64,000 nucleotides of DNA, taken from NCBI GenBank assembly GCA_041396125.1, contig JAWKZG010000011.1, positions 62,001 to 126,000 of the forward strand, read 5' to 3'. Position 1 is the stretch's first letter; each line of letters begins with the position of its first letter. The notes beneath the pieces are model-generated. The model was not told the origin of the DNA. It saw nothing but the letters and a program-made list of their open reading frames with translations, and did not search any database. The translations under genes were made by a program, and so were the position numbers. This DNA comes from JAWKZG01 sp041396125 (GTDB taxonomy: Bacteria; Pseudomonadota; Gammaproteobacteria; Competibacterales; Competibacteraceae). This document shows, piece after piece, positions 17,582-26,353 of the stretch.

Positions 17582-19507
17582 GTGGTGACTTCCGCCCAAC
17601 AGAAACGCATCCACCGGCTCGCACCGCAGCTGATTAATCAGATAGCGGCCGGTGAAGTTGTAGAGCGGCCGGCGTCGGTCGTCAAAGAGTTACTGGAAAA
17701 CAGCCTGGATGCCGGCAGCAGCCGGATCGAAATTGATATCGAGCAGGGCGGTGCCAAGCTGATCAAGGTACGGGATAACGGCTGCGGTATTCACAAAGAC
17801 GATCTGGCGCTGGCCCTGACCAGCCATGCCACCAGCAAGCTGACCCAACTGGATGAACTTGATCGCATCGGCACGCTGGGGTTTCGCGGCGAAGCACTTC
17901 CCAGTATCGCGTCGATTTCACGTCTGACGCTGACCTCGCGGCTGGCCGACGATGCCAGCGCCTGGCAGTTACAAAGCGACGGCCGCGAACTGAACCTGAC
18001 CCCCAAACCGGCACCGCACCCTCCCGGCACGAGCATAGAAGTCCGTGACCTGTTTTACAATACGCCGGCTCGGCGCAAGTTTTTACGCACTGAGCGTACC
18101 GAGTTCGGCCATATTGAAGACGTCGTCCGCCGCATCGCATTGAGTCATTTCGACGTTACATTGCAATTACGCCATAACCAGCGCCCGGTCGCGGTCTTGC
18201 GCCAGGCACTGGAACAACGTGAGCAGGAATTGCGGGTTGCCGAATTATGCAGCCGCGGCTTTATTGAACAGGCTTTATGGCTGGACCACAGTGCCGCCGG
18301 GCTGCGCCTCTGGGGCTGGATTGGTTTGCCGACGTTTTCCCGCAGTCAGCCGGATTTGCAATACTTTTTCGTCAATGCCCGCATGGTGCGCGATAAACTG
18401 GCCAGCCATGCCGTGCGTCAGGCCTATCAGGACGTGCTCTACCATGGCCGCCACCCGGCTTTTGTATTGTATCTGGAACTCGATCCGGCACTGGTCGATG
18501 TCAATGCGCATCCGGCCAAACACGAAATCCGTTTTCGCGATGCCCGCCTGGTGCATGATTTTCTTTTCCGCACGCTGCACCAGGCGCTGGCCGCAACCCG
18601 CGCCGGCCATGCCCCTGCTGCCAATCAGACTGAGACACAGGCTGATACACAGGTCACTGCCCAGGACAATCCGCACGCCGCTGCCGGTCACAGCGGACAA
18701 CATCCGTCTGCGGCCCCAGTCGCCGCCGCCCGGAACTATCCGCAAAAAGGGCATTATCCGGGTCAGTCGGCAGGGTCAGTCGGCGCGGCAGGATCAGCCG
18801 GTTCATCGTCCATCCGCCCGCAACACACCTTGCCCTTGCCGGTGCGCGAGCAGATTGGCCTCTATCACCGTCTGCATGGCGATGATTCGTCTGCATCTAC
18901 TGGCCCTGATACGGACACTGAAATACCACCGCTGGGTTTCGCCATTGCACAGTTGCACGGCATTTATATCCTGGCTGAAAATGCGCAGGGGCTGATAATG
19001 GTCGACATGCACGCTGCCCACGAACGTATCACCTATGAACGCTTGAAAAGCGGGCTGGAACAGGACGGCATTCGCAGCCAGCCCTTGCTGGTGCCGGTTA
19101 GCGTGGCACTGACGCCGCGTGAACTGAATGTGCTGGAAGAACAGCAGGAACTGTTAACCACCATGGGATTCGGCATAGATCGACTGGGGCCTGATACCGT
19201 TGCGATACGCGTTGTTCCCACTCTGTTGGCACAAACCGATAGCGCCCAGTTGCTGCGTGATGTCCTGGCTGATCTGACCACTCATGGCACCAGCGACCGT
19301 GTGCGTGAGACCCTGCATGAAACGCTGGCCACGATGGCTTGTCACGGTTCGGTGCGGGCTAACCGGCGCTTGAGCATCCCGGAAATGAATGCCTTGCTGA
19401 GGGATATGGAACGTACCGAGCGCAGTGGTCAGTGCAACCATGGCCGCCCCACCTGGGTTCAGTTGCGGCTGGATGAGCTGGACAAACTCTTCCTGCGCGG
19501 GCGTTGA
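17582..19507 (+). CDS. mutL: DNA mismatch repair protein MutL with endonuclease motif
   Basis: Mismatch-repair protein of 641 residues. The N-terminal GHKL ATPase has QIAAGEVVERP, DNGCGI and GTLGFRGEALPSIASI. A Pro/Ala/Gln/Gly-rich linker spans about 335-420. The C-terminal domain carries DMHAAHERITYE at 475-486, which fits the metal-binding endonuclease signature D-x-H-A-x2-E-x4-E, plus ACHGSVRAN and CNHGRPT blocks that belong to the same active site. E. coli-type MutL lacks this, so MutL here probably nicks DNA itself instead of MutH. The start is GTG (17582 or 17585). miaA follows 73 bp on. Confidence 0.96.
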   Translation: MVTSAQQKRIHRLAPQLINQIAAGEVVERPASVVKELLENSLDAGSSRIEIDIEQGGAKLIKVRDNGCGIHKDDLALALTSHATSKLTQLDELDRIGTLGFRGEALPSIASISRLTLTSRLADDASAWQLQSDGRELNLTPKPAPHPPGTSIEVRDLFYNTPARRKFLRTERTEFGHIEDVVRRIALSHFDVTLQLRHNQRPVAVLRQALEQREQELRVAELCSRGFIEQALWLDHSAAGLRLWGWIGLPTFSRSQPDLQYFFVNARMVRDKLASHAVRQAYQDVLYHGRHPAFVLYLELDPALVDVNAHPAKHEIRFRDARLVHDFLFRTLHQALAATRAGHAPAANQTETQADTQVTAQDNPHAAAGHSGQHPSAAPVAAARNYPQKGHYPGQSAGSVGAAGSAGSSSIRPQHTLPLPVREQIGLYHRLHGDDSSASTGPDTDTEIPPLGFAIAQLHGIYILAENAQGLIMVDMHAAHERITYERLKSGLEQDGIRSQPLLVPVSVALTPRELNVLEEQQELLTTMGFGIDRLGPDTVAIRVVPTLLAQTDSAQLLRDVLADLTTHGTSDRVRETLHETLATMACHGSVRANRRLSIPEMNALLRDMERTERSGQCNHGRPTWVQLRLDELDKLFLRGR

Positions 19508-19580
19508 GCTGACACGCACTACCGCCTGTTTTACAGCGTATATCCCCAGCGACTATTTCACAGTAAACATCTCAAACCCT

Positions 19581-20525
19581 ATGCAAGAATATCCTCCTGT
19601 CTTATATCTGATGGGGCCAACAGCCAGCGGCAAGACTGATCTGGCGATCGAACTGAACCAGCATTACCCCTTTGAAATCATCAGTGTGGACTCAGCCATG
19701 GTTTACCGGGGGATGGATATTGGCACAGCCAAACCCACGGCGGATATTCTGCGCCTGGCACCGCATCGCCTGATCGATATCCGCGACCCCTGGCAGGCTT
19801 ATTCCGCGGCGGAGTTTCGTAGTGATGCACTACGCGAAATAGCGGACATTCGCCAGCGGGGCCGAATCCCTTTGCTGGTCGGCGGCACCATGCTTTATTT
19901 TCGGGCTTTACAGCAAGGACTTAGTCCCTTGCCAGCAGCATCGCCAGAGGTACGCGCCCGGCTGGAAGAAGAACGCACCACCTGCGGTAATGCCGCAATG
20001 CATGCACGTTTGAGCAAAGTCGATCCACAGGCTGCCAGCCGGATTCACCCTAATGATCCGCAACGGGTCCAGCGGGCGCTGGAAGTTTTCGAGCTGACAG
20101 GTTCCCCCTTGAGCGAACTACAAACCCGTTCGGCGGTCGAAAAACTGCCTGTGCAGCCCTTGAAAATGGCTTTATTGCCACCAGATAGAACGTGGTTGCA
20201 CCAGCGTATTGAACAACGCTTTGAAGCTATGCTGGCTGGGGGATTAATCGAGGAAGTTGCCACCTTGAAGGCGAATGCGGATTTATCACTGGATCAGCCC
20301 GCAATGCGGGCCGTAGGATACCGCCAGGTATGGCGGTTTCTAGATGGTGAAATCAACTATGCCACACTTGTACAACAGGGTATCAGTGCAACCCGGCAAT
20401 TCGCCAAGCGCCAGTTGACCTGGCTGCGCTCAGAAAACGACCTGATCAGGCTGGACTGCACATCGCCGAAATTGTATCAAGATGTAATCAACTACTTACA
20501 TGAAAAACATTTTTTTAGAACTTAA
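19581..20525 (+). CDS. miaA: tRNA dimethylallyltransferase MiaA
   Basis: Adds a dimethylallyl group to A37 of tRNAs that read UNN codons. The protein has 314 residues. It has the P-loop GPTASGKTDLA, the DSAMVYRGMDIGTAKP block, and the RRAVGYRQVW-like block near the C-terminus (here MRAVGYRQVW). The ATG at 19581 was chosen because upstream in-frame codons overlap mutL and do not look like MiaA. It sits between mutL and hfq as in most gammaproteobacteria. Confidence 0.96.
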   Translation: MQEYPPVLYLMGPTASGKTDLAIELNQHYPFEIISVDSAMVYRGMDIGTAKPTADILRLAPHRLIDIRDPWQAYSAAEFRSDALREIADIRQRGRIPLLVGGTMLYFRALQQGLSPLPAASPEVRARLEEERTTCGNAAMHARLSKVDPQAASRIHPNDPQRVQRALEVFELTGSPLSELQTRSAVEKLPVQPLKMALLPPDRTWLHQRIEQRFEAMLAGGLIEEVATLKANADLSLDQPAMRAVGYRQVWRFLDGEINYATLVQQGISATRQFAKRQLTWLRSENDLIRLDCTSPKLYQDVINYLHEKHFFRT

Positions 20526-20655
20526 GGCCATGTACTATACTCCGCTTAGTTCGTCGAGGCAGAATACCTTTTCGAGCAGAGCTTATTGATTTTTTTAAGT
20601 ACAACAAGATTTTTATAAACAATTAGATTTGTATAAACAATAAGGAGAATTTCCC

Positions 20656-20904
20656 ATGGCAAAAGGCCATTCGTTACAGGAGCCTTTCCTGAACGCGCTG
20701 CGCAAGGAACGAATCCCGGTATCGATCTATCTGGTGAACGGTATTAAATTGCAGGGACAGATCGAATCGTTCGACCAGTTTGTGGTGCTGCTGAAAAACA
20801 GTGTCAGCCAGATGATTTATAAACACGCTATTTCGACTGTCGTTCCAGCCCGGAATGTACGGTTGAATTTGGCTGATGACGGAAGTGATGACAGCCACGA
20901 CTGA
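20656..20904 (+). CDS. hfq: RNA chaperone Hfq
   Basis: Hexameric Sm-like RNA chaperone that pairs small RNAs with mRNAs. The 82-residue protein has the Sm1 region (PVSIYLVNGIKLQG, FDQFVVLLKN) and the Sm2 YKHAIST motif that lines the proximal RNA face. The acidic C-terminal tail (LADDGSDDSHD) is short compared with enteric Hfq. It has a near-consensus ribosome site (AAGGAG) at 20641-20646. A TATACT sequence at 20536-20541 may be a promoter element, but I see no good -35 partner. Confidence 0.98.
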   Translation: MAKGHSLQEPFLNALRKERIPVSIYLVNGIKLQGQIESFDQFVVLLKNSVSQMIYKHAISTVVPARNVRLNLADDGSDDSHD

Positions 20905-20984
20905 TTATTACTGCAACGCTACTTTTGCTGCGGGGAATAACGCCGCTGCCGGAAGTTTTGATACGCGTAATGGCACAGCGTCAG

Positions 20985-21008
20985 GGTTTGTCGTTCTAAT
21001 GACAAACC
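20985..21008. other. hairpin between hfq and hflX
   Basis: Perfect 8-bp inverted repeat (GGTTTGTC / GACAAACC) with an 8-nt loop in the 299-bp gap between hfq and hflX. No T-run follows, so it is not a classic terminator; it could be an mRNA processing or attenuation element. The rest of this gap shows nothing else I can support. The two short open frames crossing it do not resemble proteins. Confidence 0.4.
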
Positions 21009-21203
21009 AATCTGCACGTGTTGCCGGCACTGCGCAAATCATCTCGCAGCGGTTCCCGGCTCTGCCCTCCATTTACGTTTATAGCACGGAGCAGAGATCA
21101 CTCTCTTACCGGTTGTTCCAACGGGCTGCCGGCATGCCGCCAGTTGCACCACAAACGCCAGACCAGGTGGGTGCTTTGCATCAATTTTACGGAGCAGAGC
21201 AAC

Positions 21204-22505
21204 TTGTTTGAGCGTCCCCGCAGCGGTGAGCGGGCAATACTGGTGCATATCACCCTGAATCAACCCGTTGCACTCACCCAGGATGACACCTATGCGCTGA
21301 CCGAATTTCGCGAACTCGCAAGTTCCGCCGGTGCGCAGGAAGCCGCCCTGGTAACAGGCCGCCGCACCGTGCCTGAGCCACGTTACTTCGTCGGTACGGG
21401 CAAAGCGGAAGAAATCCGTGACACGGTACTGGCGCACAGCGCTGAACTGGTTATCGTCAACCACGATTTGTCGCCCAGTCAGGAGCGCAATCTTGAGCGT
21501 CTGCTGCAATGCCGGGTACTGGATCGCAGCGGCCTCATTCTCGACATTTTTGCGCAGCGGGCACGCAGTTTTGAAGGCAAGCTGCAAGTCGAACTGGCCC
21601 AATTGCAGCATCTATCGACGCGGCTGGTGCGCGGCTGGACGCACTTGGAGCGGCAAAAAGGCGGGATTGGCCTGCGCGGGCCCGGTGAAACCCAGCTGGA
21701 AACTGACCGGCGCTTGCTCGGTGATCGCATCAAGCAGATTAGCAAACGGCTGGTCAAGGTCGACCGGCAGCGCAATCAAGGCCGCCATGCGCGCCGTAAA
21801 GCCACTGTGCCTACAGTGTCGCTGGTGGGTTACACCAATACCGGCAAGTCCACGCTGTTTAACCGTCTGACCTCTGCCGACGTGTATGCTGCCAATCAAT
21901 TATTCGCGACCCTGGACCCTACTTTGCGACGGCTCGACCTGCCCCATTCCGATCCTGCGGTATTAGCCGATACGGTAGGCTTCATCAGCAACCTGCCGCA
22001 CGAGCTGGTAGCCGCGTTTCGCTCCACGCTGCAGGAAACCACTGAAGCAAACCTGCTGCTGCATGTGATAGACGCCAGTGATCCGGAGCGGGATTTTTAC
22101 ACCGCCCAGGTCGAACAGGTGCTGACTGAAATTGGCGCTGCCAGCAGACCGGTCATCAAGGTTTTTAACAAAATCGACCGCCTGTCACAGTCGGCTCGGC
22201 TGGAGCGCAATACAGACGGACAGGTGCAAGCCGTCTGGCTGTCCGCCCTGACCGGCGAAGGACTCGATTTATTATATACAGCGCTGGCGGAACATCTACG
22301 CGGTGAAACCGTCCATACCTGGGTACGTCTACCACCGAGCCAGGGCAAACTGCGGGCGCGACTGTTTACCTTGCAGGCTGTCGTTAATGAGCAGCTTTCA
22401 GCCGACGGCGAGTGGCTGATTGAAGTACAGACCTCGCGCAAAAATCTCAACCAGCTATACCGGGATGAGGGCTTTCGTGACGAATGGCTAGAATCCGTTC
22501 ATTAA
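21204..22505 (+). CDS. hflX: ribosome-associated GTPase HflX
   Basis: GTPase that splits stalled ribosomes and aids heat-stress recovery. From a TTG start at 21204 it has 433 residues, close to the family norm. I chose TTG because FERPRSGERAILVHI is the conserved N-terminus and a GGAG site lies at 21191-21194; the frame remains open further upstream, without homology. Features are the N-terminal nucleotide-binding domain, a GGIGLRGPGETQLE block, Walker A GYTNTGKST, a DTVGFI block (G3) and NKID (G4). It is part of the hfq-hflX-hflK-hflC order. Confidence 0.94.
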   Translation: MFERPRSGERAILVHITLNQPVALTQDDTYALTEFRELASSAGAQEAALVTGRRTVPEPRYFVGTGKAEEIRDTVLAHSAELVIVNHDLSPSQERNLERLLQCRVLDRSGLILDIFAQRARSFEGKLQVELAQLQHLSTRLVRGWTHLERQKGGIGLRGPGETQLETDRRLLGDRIKQISKRLVKVDRQRNQGRHARRKATVPTVSLVGYTNTGKSTLFNRLTSADVYAANQLFATLDPTLRRLDLPHSDPAVLADTVGFISNLPHELVAAFRSTLQETTEANLLLHVIDASDPERDFYTAQVEQVLTEIGAASRPVIKVFNKIDRLSQSARLERNTDGQVQAVWLSALTGEGLDLLYTALAEHLRGETVHTWVRLPPSQGKLRARLFTLQAVVNEQLSADGEWLIEVQTSRKNLNQLYRDEGFRDEWLESVH

Positions 22506-22680
22506 CTGCGTAACTCGCTAAATTCTCGCATAAGCTTGCGAGCAGTGCTTACCCTCCCTAAAATGGGATGTTTTGCCAACTATACTGAGCCAGTCAATGG
22601 GCACGAATGCATGATAAAATCATATGCCCTTACACTGGACTAGCAACCCGTTAGAGTGACTATTATTTGTGGAGTATTAC

Positions 22681-23919
22681 ATGGCCTGGAATGAACCCGG
22701 CGGTAACAACCGGGATCCCTGGGGCGGCAATGGCCGCGATCAAGGTCCACCTGATTTAGACGAAATCATCCGTAAGCTCAGCGGTAAGTTCGGCGGTTTA
22801 CTGGGCAATAAACGCGGCTCCGGTTCCGGTGGCGGCGGCAACAGCTCCGGCGGTATGCCCAGCATACCGTTTGGCACCGGTGGGTTTATGCTCATCGGTA
22901 TTATCGCCCTGCTGCTACTGTTGGCGTCCGGTATTTATATCGTCGACGAGGGTAAACGAGGCGTCGAACTCCGTTTCGGCCGGTACTCCAATACCACAGC
23001 CCCCGGCCTGAGCTATCACCTGCCGCTGATTGAAGATGTCGATATTGTCGACGTGGAGCAATTGCGCGCCCAGGAGATCGGCTATCGCACCGGTGGCGGA
23101 GGCCGCCAGTCCACACGCTCGGTCCCGCAAGAAGCGCTGATGCTGACCGAAGACGAAAATATCGTCGATATACGTCTGTCCGTGCAGTATCAGGTCAGCG
23201 ATCCGCGTGCTTACCTGTTTGCCGTCAGCGATCCCGATGCAACCCTGGTCGGCGTGGTCGAAAGCGCAACCCGGGAAGTCGTCGGCCGTAATACCATGGA
23301 CTATGTTCTGACCGAAGGCCGCTCCGATGTGGTAGCGGAAGTGCAGCGACTCAGTCAGGAAATTCTGGATCAGTACCGCACCGGTCTGCGCATTGCCAAC
23401 GTCAACCTGCAGGATGCCCAGCCGCCGGAGCAGGTGCAGGCTGCGTTCGCCGACGCCATCAAAGCGCGCGAAGACGAGCAACGCGTCATCAATGAAGCCG
23501 AGGCATACTCCAACGAGATTCTGCCCAGAGCCCGCGGTGAGGCGGCCCGGATTCTCGAAGAATCGGCTGCTTATAAGGAACAGGTTATCGCTCAGGCTGA
23601 AGGTGAAGCGAGCCGCTTCGAGCAACTGCTGACCGAGTACAGCAAAGCCCCGAAAATCACCCGGGAACGTTTATACATCGACGCCATAGAGTCCATGCTG
23701 GCACGTACGAATAAAGTACTGATTGATACCGACCAGAGCAATAATATGCTCTACCTGCCACTGGATCGCTTGATCAACCGCGACCCGAATGCAACCAGCA
23801 GTCGCGATGCCAGCGGCGCTGCTTTCAGTGCCTCGCCCTCATCCTCTTTTAATATCGAGCCGTCCAGCAGTGAACCACGGCTACGTGATACCACTCGTCA
23901 GCGGGAGACACGCCAATGA
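22681..23919 (+). CDS. hflK: FtsH protease modulator HflK
   Basis: Inner-membrane SPFH/prohibitin-family protein that, with HflC, cages FtsH and adjusts its access to membrane substrates. The 412-residue protein begins MAWNEPGG and has a Gly/Asn-rich cytosolic N-terminus, a single membrane segment at about 66-90, the SPFH domain (VDEGKRGVELRFGRY onward), a long charged coiled coil (about 240-320) and a Ser/Thr-rich tail. I chose ATG 22681; a GTG at 22669 is in frame. It overlaps hflC by four bases (ATGA). Confidence 0.96.
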   Translation: MAWNEPGGNNRDPWGGNGRDQGPPDLDEIIRKLSGKFGGLLGNKRGSGSGGGGNSSGGMPSIPFGTGGFMLIGIIALLLLLASGIYIVDEGKRGVELRFGRYSNTTAPGLSYHLPLIEDVDIVDVEQLRAQEIGYRTGGGGRQSTRSVPQEALMLTEDENIVDIRLSVQYQVSDPRAYLFAVSDPDATLVGVVESATREVVGRNTMDYVLTEGRSDVVAEVQRLSQEILDQYRTGLRIANVNLQDAQPPEQVQAAFADAIKAREDEQRVINEAEAYSNEILPRARGEAARILEESAAYKEQVIAQAEGEASRFEQLLTEYSKAPKITRERLYIDAIESMLARTNKVLIDTDQSNNMLYLPLDRLINRDPNATSSRDASGAAFSASPSSSFNIEPSSSEPRLRDTTRQRETRQ

Positions 23920-24785
23920 GCGGAACCAAAAAATTGCTGCTAGGCATTGTTGTCATTGCAGCGATACTGCTTTACTCATCGGTATTCGTCGTGCGGGAAG
24001 GACAGACTGCCATTCGCTTCATGTTCGGCGAGATCGTCCAATCCGACTACCAGCCCGGCTTGCATTTCAAAATGCCGCTGGTGAATACCATCCAGAAATT
24101 CGATGGCCGTCTGCAGACTCTGGATACCGATCCTGAGCGGTTTCTGACCTCGGAAAAGAAAAACCTGTCGGTTGATTCCTATGTCAAATGGCGCATCAAT
24201 AATGCACAGCAATTTTATACCAACGTACGCGGTGATGTGTTTATCGCCAATCAGCGACTGGACCAGTTCCTGAAAGATGGCCTGCGCAATGAGTTCGGTA
24301 AACGCACGCTGACAGAAGCCGTTTCCGGGGATCGCACCCAGATCATGCAAATTCTTTCCAGTATGGTGAACGAGAAAGCTCAGCAGATCGGTGTGGAAGT
24401 CGTTGATGTCCGCATCAAACGGATCGACCTGCCGGAAGAAGTCTCCGACTCCGTGTTTGCCCGCATGCGCGCTGAACGTGAACGGGTCGCCCGTGATTTC
24501 CGTTCCCGCGGTCAGGAAGCAGCGGAACGCATCAAGGCCGATGCCGATCGACAGCGCACGGTTACCTTGGCGGAGGCTTATCGCGATGCTGAAACCACAC
24601 GTGGTGAAGGTGATGCCCGCGCCGCTGAAATTTACGCGACAGCCTATAATAAAGATGCTGAGTTTTATGGCTTCTACCGCAGCCTGAATGCGTATCGAAA
24701 CAGCTTCAACAGCACCGATGATATCCTGGTGCTACAGCCGAAAGATTCGGAATTCTTTAAATATTTCAACAACAAACTCCAATGA
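23916..24785 (+). CDS. hflC: FtsH protease modulator HflC
   Basis: Partner of HflK in the membrane HflKC complex. The 289-residue protein has an N-terminal membrane segment (about 7-24), an SPFH domain starting VREGQTAIRFMFGE, the RIKRIDLPEEVSDSVF signature and a coiled-coil region (RMRAERERVARDFRSRG onward). It is translationally coupled to hflK through an ATGA overlap. Confidence 0.96.
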   Translation: MSGTKKLLLGIVVIAAILLYSSVFVVREGQTAIRFMFGEIVQSDYQPGLHFKMPLVNTIQKFDGRLQTLDTDPERFLTSEKKNLSVDSYVKWRINNAQQFYTNVRGDVFIANQRLDQFLKDGLRNEFGKRTLTEAVSGDRTQIMQILSSMVNEKAQQIGVEVVDVRIKRIDLPEEVSDSVFARMRAERERVARDFRSRGQEAAERIKADADRQRTVTLAEAYRDAETTRGEGDARAAEIYATAYNKDAEFYGFYRSLNAYRNSFNSTDDILVLQPKDSEFFKYFNNKLQ

Positions 24786-24894
24786 CGCGATGAAGACTGC
24801 TGTAACATCGCTAGATCAGGTCGGCCCGAACGGCACATATAGTGCCCGGGTCGGCATTCCAACCTGTCTTTATCGCTGAGTTTGATCATATTCA

Positions 24895-25083
24895 ATGTGG
24901 GAAAACCTGCTTGCCGCTTTGGGCCTGCTATTAGTGCTGGAAGGCATTCTGCCTTTTTTAAGCCCTTACCGATTACGGCAGGCCCTGCTGGAACTCGCCC
25001 GTCTGCCTGATCGTGTGCTGCGGGCGTTTGGCCTTGGCAGCATGCTGGTTGGCCTGCTCATCCTTTATTTACTACGTCTGTAA
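24895..25083 (+). CDS. DUF2065 small inner-membrane protein (YjeT-like)
   Basis: A 62-residue protein with two hydrophobic segments (about 3-24 and 43-60) and the family pattern MWENLLAALGLLLVLEGILPF followed by a P-Y-R turn. DUF2065 members sit between hflC and hisZ/purA in many gammaproteobacteria, as here (110 bp after hflC, 15 bp before hisZ). Function is unknown; conserved placement suggests a link with HflKC or FtsH. Confidence 0.85.
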   Translation: MWENLLAALGLLLVLEGILPFLSPYRLRQALLELARLPDRVLRAFGLGSMLVGLLILYLLRL

Positions 25084-25098
25084 AACGCGAGCTTCTGT

Positions 25099-26319
25099 AT
25101 GAATCGCGAAAATCGCTGGTTATTGCCCGAGGGGGTTGACGAGCTAACGCCGCCCGAAACCTGGCGACTGGAGAGTCTGCGCCGCAAACTGCTGGATTTG
25201 TATCGCGGTTGGGGCTACGAACTGGTCATGCCCCCTTTCGTTGAATTTCTGGAATCACTGCTCACCGGCACCGGCAGTGATCTGGAATTACAAACCTTCA
25301 AACTGATCGACCAGCTAAGCGGTCGGACGCTGGGTGTTCGTGCCGACATGACGCCGCAGGTCGCGCGCATTGATGCCCACAGCCTGCAACAGACCGGCCC
25401 AACCCGACTGTGCTATATGGGCACGGTACTGCATACCCGAACGGATGATTTTGGCGGCTCCAGAGCGCCCTTGCAGGTCGGCGCGGAGCTCTACGGCCAC
25501 AGCGGCGATGCCAGCGACCTGGAAATCATCCAGCTGATGCTCGCCACCCTGGACGCAGCGGTTATTGGCTCTGTCTATCTTGATTTGAGTCACGTTGGCA
25601 TTTTTCGCGGCCTGATCCAGCAACTCCAGCTGTCGCACCCCCAGGAAGCCCAGTTATTCGAGATCCTGCAACGTAAAGCACTGCCAGATCTGAACAACTG
25701 GCTGGCAGCGTTAAACCTGTCGCCGCAGGCTGCCACAATGCTGCGTGCGCTAGCCACACTGCACGGTGATGAAGCGATACTGCCACTGGCCCGACAACAT
25801 CTGGCGGAAGCTCCGGCTTCTGTGCATCAGGCGCTGGATACCCTGGAATACATCAGCAAAGCGGTCAGACAACGCCATCCATCCTTGCCAATCCATCTCG
25901 ATCTGGCTGAGTTACGAGGCTATCATTATCATACTGGTCTGGTATTTGCTGTTTACGTTGCCGGACAAGGTCAGGAAATTGCCCGCGGTGGCCGCTACGA
26001 TGAGATTGGCGCAGTATTTGGCCGCGCCCGACCGGCTACCGGTTTCAGCGCTGATCTTAAAACACTGCTCGCACTGTCCAGTCAGCCCGTTTCCGACGCT
26101 ACCGGCATTTATGCGCCTGCCCCTGACGAAGACGATCAGGCGCTGGAACAGCTGATCGATCAACTGCGTGCGCAAGGTCAGCGCGTCATTCGCGCACTGG
26201 CGGACACGTCAGGTGCGGCAATCGATCCGGCCAGCCTGGGCTGCGACCGCATACTGTGCCAGCTTGACGAGGGCTGGTGCGTACAAACACTGGATTCTTA
26301 CGCTGCCACGCAGCCGTAA
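25099..26319 (+). CDS. hisZ: ATP phosphoribosyltransferase regulatory subunit HisZ
   Basis: A 406-residue paralogue of histidyl-tRNA synthetase that forms the regulatory subunit of the short-form HisG in histidine synthesis. It retains the class-II fold: motif 2-like TRLCYMGTVLHTR, LRGYHYHTG and a motif 3-like EIARGGRYDEIGAVFGRARPATGFS. It lacks the C-terminal anticodon-binding domain of true HisRS, which together with length and its place before purA identifies HisZ. A short hisG is expected elsewhere in the genome. Confidence 0.93.
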   Translation: MNRENRWLLPEGVDELTPPETWRLESLRRKLLDLYRGWGYELVMPPFVEFLESLLTGTGSDLELQTFKLIDQLSGRTLGVRADMTPQVARIDAHSLQQTGPTRLCYMGTVLHTRTDDFGGSRAPLQVGAELYGHSGDASDLEIIQLMLATLDAAVIGSVYLDLSHVGIFRGLIQQLQLSHPQEAQLFEILQRKALPDLNNWLAALNLSPQAATMLRALATLHGDEAILPLARQHLAEAPASVHQALDTLEYISKAVRQRHPSLPIHLDLAELRGYHYHTGLVFAVYVAGQGQEIARGGRYDEIGAVFGRARPATGFSADLKTLLALSSQPVSDATGIYAPAPDEDDQALEQLIDQLRAQGQRVIRALADTSGAAIDPASLGCDRILCQLDEGWCVQTLDSYAATQP

Positions 26320-26353
26320 ACAAACTAAACTGTTTTAGGAGTTTTTTAGACGT

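Noticed and set aside
20876..21211. Plus-strand frame between hfq and hflX
   Set aside because: Low-complexity translation, no ribosome site, overlaps the hfq end.
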